DNA from: Deltaproteobacteria bacterium
Lineage (GTDB): Bacteria > Desulfobacterota > JAENJC01
Direction of reading: 5' to 3'
Length of the DNA: 9,984 nt
Assembly: GCA_016844545.1 (NCBI GenBank)
Contig: JAENJC010000029.1
Location: 1-9,984 of the forward strand
Positions 6,564 to 9,984 of the stretch are shown one piece after another. Both the position numbers and the translations under genes were made by a program. Positions within the stretch are counted from its first letter, which is position 1; each line of letters begins with the position of its first letter. The notes beneath the pieces are model-generated. The model was not told the DNA's origin, made no database searches, and saw nothing but the letters and a program-made list of their open reading frames with translations.

Positions 6564-7472
6564 ATGACTTCTTATAATCTGACCCACTTAAAGCAGCTTG
6601 AGGCGGAATCAATCCACATCATACGTGAGGTGGTGGCCGAGTTTGACAACCCTGTTATGCTATATTCCATAGGGAAAGACTCATCTGTACTCGTTCACCT
6701 GGCGAGGAAGGCGTTTCACCCAGCTCCTCTTCCGTTCCCTCTACTCCATGTCGACACAACCTGGAAGTTCAGGGAGATGATCAGATTCCGAGACAGCTTC
6801 TGCAAGAAACACAAGTTTGAACTCATAGTACATATCAATAAAGAAGGCGTAGAGAAGAATATCAACCCCTTTGACCACGGCTCCAGCATATACACAAACG
6901 TGATGAAGACCGAGTCCCTTCGCCAGGCCCTCGATGCCGGAGGATATGATGCGGCCTTTGGAGGAGCAAGGCGTGACGAGGAGAAGTCAAGGGCCAAAGA
7001 GCGCATATACTCTTTCCGGGACAGAAAGCACCAGTGGGACCCAAAGAACCAGCGTCCTGAGCTCTGGAACATATACAACGGAAAGGTCAAAAAGGGCGAG
7101 TCCATCAGGGTCTTCCCCTTATCCAACTGGACTGAACTCGATGTCTGGCAGTATATCTATCTGGAGAATATAGAGATAGTGCCTCTTTACTTTGCTAAGG
7201 AGAGGCCTGTTGTGAAACGGGACGGGAACCTTGTCATGGTGGATGATGAGCGCTTCAGGTTTCTTCCTGGGGAAAAACCGGAGATGAAGACGGTCCGCTT
7301 CCGTACCCTCGGTTGCTATCCCCTTTCCGGGGCCATAGAGTCAACCGCCGCCACCCTCCCTGAGATCATCCAGGAGATGCTCCTGACAAGACAGTCAGAG
7401 AGGCAGGGGCGTATGATAGATCATGACGAGGCGGCCTCCATGGAGAAGAAGAAGCGGGAGGGTTATTTTTAG
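6564..7472 (+). CDS. cysD: Sulfate adenylyltransferase subunit 2 (CysD)
   Basis: This is the 302-residue small subunit of the heterodimeric ATP sulfurylase, the same length as E. coli CysD. It transfers AMP from ATP to sulfate to give APS, with CysN coupling the reaction to GTP hydrolysis. The ATP-pyrophosphatase-type PP-loop is YSIGKDSS at residues 34-41. The family blocks PLLHVDTTWKFREM, AFGGARRDEEKSRAKER, FPLSNWTELDVWQYI and LGCYPLSGAIES are all present, so the enzyme looks intact. TAAGGA (6551-6556) lies 7 nt before the ATG. The stop codon directly abuts the start of cysNC, as expected for co-translated subunits of one complex. Assimilatory use (cysteine, or PAPS for sulfation) is the usual role; a dissimilatory role is unlikely because that pathway uses the unrelated Sat. 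Confidence 0.97.
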   Translation: MTSYNLTHLKQLEAESIHIIREVVAEFDNPVMLYSIGKDSSVLVHLARKAFHPAPLPFPLLHVDTTWKFREMIRFRDSFCKKHKFELIVHINKEGVEKNINPFDHGSSIYTNVMKTESLRQALDAGGYDAAFGGARRDEEKSRAKERIYSFRDRKHQWDPKNQRPELWNIYNGKVKKGESIRVFPLSNWTELDVWQYIYLENIEIVPLYFAKERPVVKRDGNLVMVDDERFRFLPGEKPEMKTVRFRTLGCYPLSGAIESTAATLPEIIQEMLLTRQSERQGRMIDHDEAASMEKKKREGYF

Positions 7473-9401
7473 ATGGTTAACGAACAGGAACTGATAGAAA
7501 AGGATATCCTTGCCTACCTTAAGCGCCAGGAAAACAAGGAGCTTCTGAGGCTTTTCACGTGCGGCTCTGTGGACGATGGGAAGAGCACCCTTATTGGGAG
7601 GCTTTTACACGATACAAAGCTCATTTACGAAGACCAGATGGCCTCCTTAAAAAAGGACAGCGCAAAGAAAGGCTCGGCAGGTGATGAACTGGACCTGTCT
7701 CTACTCGTTGACGGCCTTGCAGCAGAGAGGGAACAGGGGATCACTATTGATGTTGCCTACCGCTACTTCTCAACGGAAAAACGCAAATTTATCATTGCCG
7801 ACACACCAGGTCACGAGCAGTATACCAGAAACATGGCAACCGGCGCATCCACCTGCGACCTGGCAGTTATTCTAATAGATGCCCGTTACGGCGTACTTCC
7901 GCAGACCAAGAGGCACTCCTTCATCTGCGCCCTCCTTGGAATAAAGCATATCCTGGTAGCCGTCAATAAGATGGACATTGTAAAGTACGACGAAGATGTC
8001 TTTGACAAAATATGCAAGGATTACACTGCGTTCTCTGCAAGGCTTGATATCGCCGACATCCACTTTATTCCAATCTCTGCCCTTAAGGGTGACAATGTGG
8101 TTGAGGCCAGCCGGAACATGCCCTGGTTCAAGTCTGGCCCACTCCTCAACTACCTTGAGACCATACATATATCATCAGACCGGAACCTCATTGACCTTCG
8201 CCTTCCTGTCCAGTATGTGATCCGCCCGGATCTTAATTTCCGTGGTTTCGCCGGGACTATGGCATCGGGGATCCTTCGTCCCGGAGACGAGGTCGTCGCC
8301 CTTCCAAGCGGGCAGAAGAGCCGCGTAAAGGATATTGTCACCTTTGATGGGAACCTACAGGAGGCATTCCCGCCCCTTGCAGTAACAGTCACCCTCGAAG
8401 ACGAGATAGACATAAGCCGCGGCGACATGTTGGCCCGCCCCGACAATATACCAAGGGTCGGGAGGGACTTGGAGGCATTGGTTGTATGGATGACGGAGCA
8501 GTCTATGCTCCCTGGGAACAAATACCTGTTCAAACAGACATCTAACCTGGTAGGAGGGACTGTTTCCAGCCTCCACTACAGGATTAACATCAATTCCCTT
8601 GACAGTGAAGAGACAAAAGAGCTGAAGATGAATGAGGTTGGACGCTGCCATATTTCTCTGGAACGTCCCATACCATTCGATGCATACAAGAAGAACCGCA
8701 GCACCGGCGCCTTTATCATAATAGACAGGCTCACCTTCAGCACAGTGGGCGCAGGAATGATCATTGACCGTGAGGCAGCGCGTGGTGAGGCCAAGAGCTT
8801 CTGGGATATAGAAGTATCAGATGAGCTCCTTCAAAGACAGACAAGCCGAGTGTCGGAAGGTGAAAGGCTGGAGCGCTATGGCCACATGCCCTTAACTATA
8901 TTGCTCACAGGCCTCACTGCCACAGGGAAGACGACCATTGCCTATGCCCTGGAACGACGCCTCTTTGATAACGGAAGGGCTGTTACGGTCTTAGACGGCG
9001 CAGAGATGCGGCTTGGGATCAGCAAGGATTTGGGTTACACCGCAGGAGAACGTTCTGAAAATATGCGCCGGGCCGCAGAAGTAGCTCGTATTATAAATAA
9101 TTCCGGCCTCATCTGCATCTGCGCCTTTGTCGCTCCAAGCGAAGATGTCCGGGAGAAGGCCCGCAAACTCATAGGAAAAGACCGGTTTATAGAGGTCTAT
9201 CTTACCGCTTCAAAAGAAGAGCTTCACAAGCGCGATACGCAGGGTGTCTACCGGAAGGCTGAAAAAGGCGAGCTGAAGGAATTCCCTGGAGTATCGGCGC
9301 CTTATGATGTGCCAAGGTCGCCAGACCTCGTTTTGGATACCGATAAGCTGAAAGTTGAAGAGTGTGTTGACCGGATTATACGTCTCATAGAGAGTAAATA
9401 A
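7473..9401 (+). CDS. cysNC: Sulfate adenylyltransferase subunit 1 / APS kinase fusion (CysNC)
   Basis: This 642-residue fusion has an N-terminal translation-factor-type GTPase: G1 GSVDDGKS (31-38), switch II DTPGHE (110-115) and NKMD (165-168). Beta-barrel domains follow to about residue 460. This part is CysN, which drives APS synthesis by CysD. The C-terminal domain is an APS kinase with P-loop GLTATGKT (480-487), DGAEMR (508-513), GERSENMRRAAEVARI, GVYRKAEKGELKEFPG and PDLVLDT; it would make PAPS from APS and ATP. Two positions differ from E. coli CysC: the DGD aspartate is Ala510, and the serine of ISPxR (phosphorylated Ser109 in E. coli) is Ala554 in AFVAPSEDVR. Other kinase motifs are kept, so activity is still likely. 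A GGGAGGG site (7456-7462) lies 10 nt before the ATG, inside the end of cysD. Confidence 0.96.
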   Translation: MVNEQELIEKDILAYLKRQENKELLRLFTCGSVDDGKSTLIGRLLHDTKLIYEDQMASLKKDSAKKGSAGDELDLSLLVDGLAAEREQGITIDVAYRYFSTEKRKFIIADTPGHEQYTRNMATGASTCDLAVILIDARYGVLPQTKRHSFICALLGIKHILVAVNKMDIVKYDEDVFDKICKDYTAFSARLDIADIHFIPISALKGDNVVEASRNMPWFKSGPLLNYLETIHISSDRNLIDLRLPVQYVIRPDLNFRGFAGTMASGILRPGDEVVALPSGQKSRVKDIVTFDGNLQEAFPPLAVTVTLEDEIDISRGDMLARPDNIPRVGRDLEALVVWMTEQSMLPGNKYLFKQTSNLVGGTVSSLHYRININSLDSEETKELKMNEVGRCHISLERPIPFDAYKKNRSTGAFIIIDRLTFSTVGAGMIIDREAARGEAKSFWDIEVSDELLQRQTSRVSEGERLERYGHMPLTILLTGLTATGKTTIAYALERRLFDNGRAVTVLDGAEMRLGISKDLGYTAGERSENMRRAAEVARIINNSGLICICAFVAPSEDVREKARKLIGKDRFIEVYLTASKEELHKRDTQGVYRKAEKGELKEFPGVSAPYDVPRSPDLVLDTDKLKVEECVDRIIRLIESK

Positions 9402-9475
9402 AAATACTCTGCTTACCGTCATGATTTTTCACCCTATCTACATGCAATGCGATATACTGCCTTCCTAAACTGACA

Positions 9476-9491
9476 TGTCGAATATTCGACA
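9476..9491. promoter_or_regulatory. Perfect 16-bp palindrome, possible operator
   Basis: TGTCGAATATTCGACA reads the same on both strands with no central spacer, so it is poorly suited to an RNA hairpin and better suited to a dimeric DNA-binding protein. It lies about 84 nt upstream of the start of the zinc-ribbon gene and 74 nt after cysNC. A TATACT (9453-9458) precedes it without a convincing -35. The regulator is unknown; the palindrome is not the E. coli or Bacillus LexA box. Confidence 0.5.
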
Positions 9492-9521
9492 CCCACAGCA
9501 CCGATGAAATTTTAAACCATC

Positions 9522-9550
9522 CCCCATTCCCCATTCCCGGTGGGAAGGGG
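9522..9550. repeat. CCCCATT heptad repeat forming a G+C-rich hairpin
   Basis: Two CCCCATT units (9522-9528, 9529-9535) are followed by CCC. CCCCATTCCC (9529-9538) can pair with GGGAAGGGG (9542-9550), leaving one bulged A and a GGT loop. ATTTT follows a few bases on, so the hairpin could end cysNC transcription, but it sits only 24 nt before the next start codon with no promoter in between. A leader structure or repeat element is therefore as likely as a terminator. Confidence 0.6.
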
Positions 9551-9563
9551 GAGATTTTCGTAA

Positions 9564-9569
9564 AAGGAG
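9564..9569 (+). promoter_or_regulatory. Ribosome binding site for a GTG start
   Basis: AAGGAG lies 5 nt before GTG 9575. The ATG two bases earlier (9573) is followed at once by a TGA stop and cannot be the start, so the GTG is used. Confidence 0.7.
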
Positions 9570-9574
9570 AAAAT

Positions 9575-9984
9575 GTGAGTAATCTTTCAGCAGGAAAGGA
9601 TGTCGACTCTTATTGCACAAAGTGCAAACGTGAGCTTGGACACCTGATAGTGGCTATGGTTGGAGATAAGATTGCAAAGGTGAAGTGTAATACCTGTGAC
9701 GGGATCCACAATTACAGGGTACTCAAGGCTCAGAAGCCCGCCGGGACTGCGAAAAAAGCAACAACCCCCAAGATACCGAAGGAGATAGGTAAGCCGCCAG
9801 AGGTCTTGTGGCAAGAGCGCATTTCAAAGGCAAGAGGTCCTGAAATCCCCTATGGAATGGGGAGGGCTTTTAAAGTTGGAGATATTATATCCCATGAACT
9901 TTTTGGTAAAGGGGTAGTTCTACAGGTAGCCTCTAAAAAATGCACAGCAATATTCGTAGACAAGGAAAGGATAATGGTATCGGC
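9575..9984 (+). CDS. Zinc-ribbon protein with Tudor/SH3-like segment (3'-partial)
   Basis: The frame opens at GTG 9575 and continues for 136 codons to the window end. Residues 14-41 hold two CxxC pairs (CTKC 14-17, CNTC 38-41) spaced for a zinc ribbon. Residues 50-90 are Lys/Pro/Ala-rich and probably a flexible linker. Residues 99-135 (FKVGDIISHELFGKGVVLQV, then IFVDKERIMV) match the pattern hydrophobic-x-x-G-D-x-(I/V)-x-H-x-x-F-G-x-G-x-V, which is characteristic of the Tudor/SH3-like C-terminal domain of UvrD/PcrA helicases and of small related proteins. A nucleic-acid or RNA-polymerase contact is therefore a reasonable guess, but I do not recognise the gene. It was found by reading the frame from a GTG codon. 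Confidence 0.75.
   Translation, partial: MSNLSAGKDVDSYCTKCKRELGHLIVAMVGDKIAKVKCNTCDGIHNYRVLKAQKPAGTAKKATTPKIPKEIGKPPEVLWQERISKARGPEIPYGMGRAFKVGDIISHELFGKGVVLQVASKKCTAIFVDKERIMVS

Noticed and set aside
8994..9401. APS kinase domain of CysNC as a decayed pseudo-domain.
   Set aside because: The frame is intact, the P-loop and most family motifs are conserved, and the substitutions are confined to two positions, which does not look like decay.
9522..9560. Hairpin plus TTTT as a simple cysNC terminator.
   Set aside because: Not fully excluded, but the T-run is short and offset, and no promoter fits in the 24 nt before the next start; it is listed as a repeat instead.

Overview
This window is a bacterial chromosome segment in which every recognised gene lies on the + strand. 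Three things suggest a Gram-negative bacterium of intermediate G+C, perhaps of the Nitrospirota or the former Deltaproteobacteria: a YfgM-like/BamB-like gene pair, a GH57 amylolytic enzyme, and short heptanucleotide repeats at gene borders. The lineage is an inference from gene content; no rRNA or other phylogenetic marker is present.

Region 1 (1-5336) looks like one transcription unit. A near-consensus sigma-70 promoter (TTGACA, 17 nt, TATACT at 49-77) precedes four genes: a membrane-anchored TPR protein of YfgM type (118-876), an exported PQQ-type beta-propeller of BamB type (876-2078), a cytoplasmic GH57 alpha-glucan hydrolase (2167-4389) and an RluA-family pseudouridine synthase (4377-5336). 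The genes overlap or nearly touch, except for an 88-bp gap before the GH57 gene that holds a heptad repeat. The first two recall yfgM-bamB of enterobacteria (envelope biogenesis); the last two have unrelated functions.

Region 2 (5337-6563) is a single gene of unknown function (5553-6353) for an exported protein, set between two A+T-rich spacers of about 210 bp. Each spacer carries promoter-like and inverted-repeat signals.

Region 3 (6564-9401) is the ATP sulfurylase / APS kinase operon cysD-cysNC. CysD supplies the adenylyl-transfer site. The CysN part is the GTPase that drives APS formation, and the fused CysC-like domain would phosphorylate APS to PAPS. The CysC domain departs from the textbook sequence at two conserved positions.

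Region 4 (9402-9984) contains a perfect 16-bp palindrome, a third heptad-repeat hairpin, and the start of a gene running off the window. That gene encodes a probable zinc ribbon (two CxxC pairs) followed by a segment resembling the small Tudor/SH3-like C-terminal domain of UvrD/PcrA helicases.

The most unusual signal is a set of 7-bp-period repeats with three different unit sequences (NTGCAAA/TTTTCAT, TCATCCN, CCCCATT), each at a gene border and each able to fold back on itself. One has become the coding sequence of a signal peptide. I see no phage, IS element, CRISPR array, tRNA or rRNA, and no complete novel defence or biosynthetic system.
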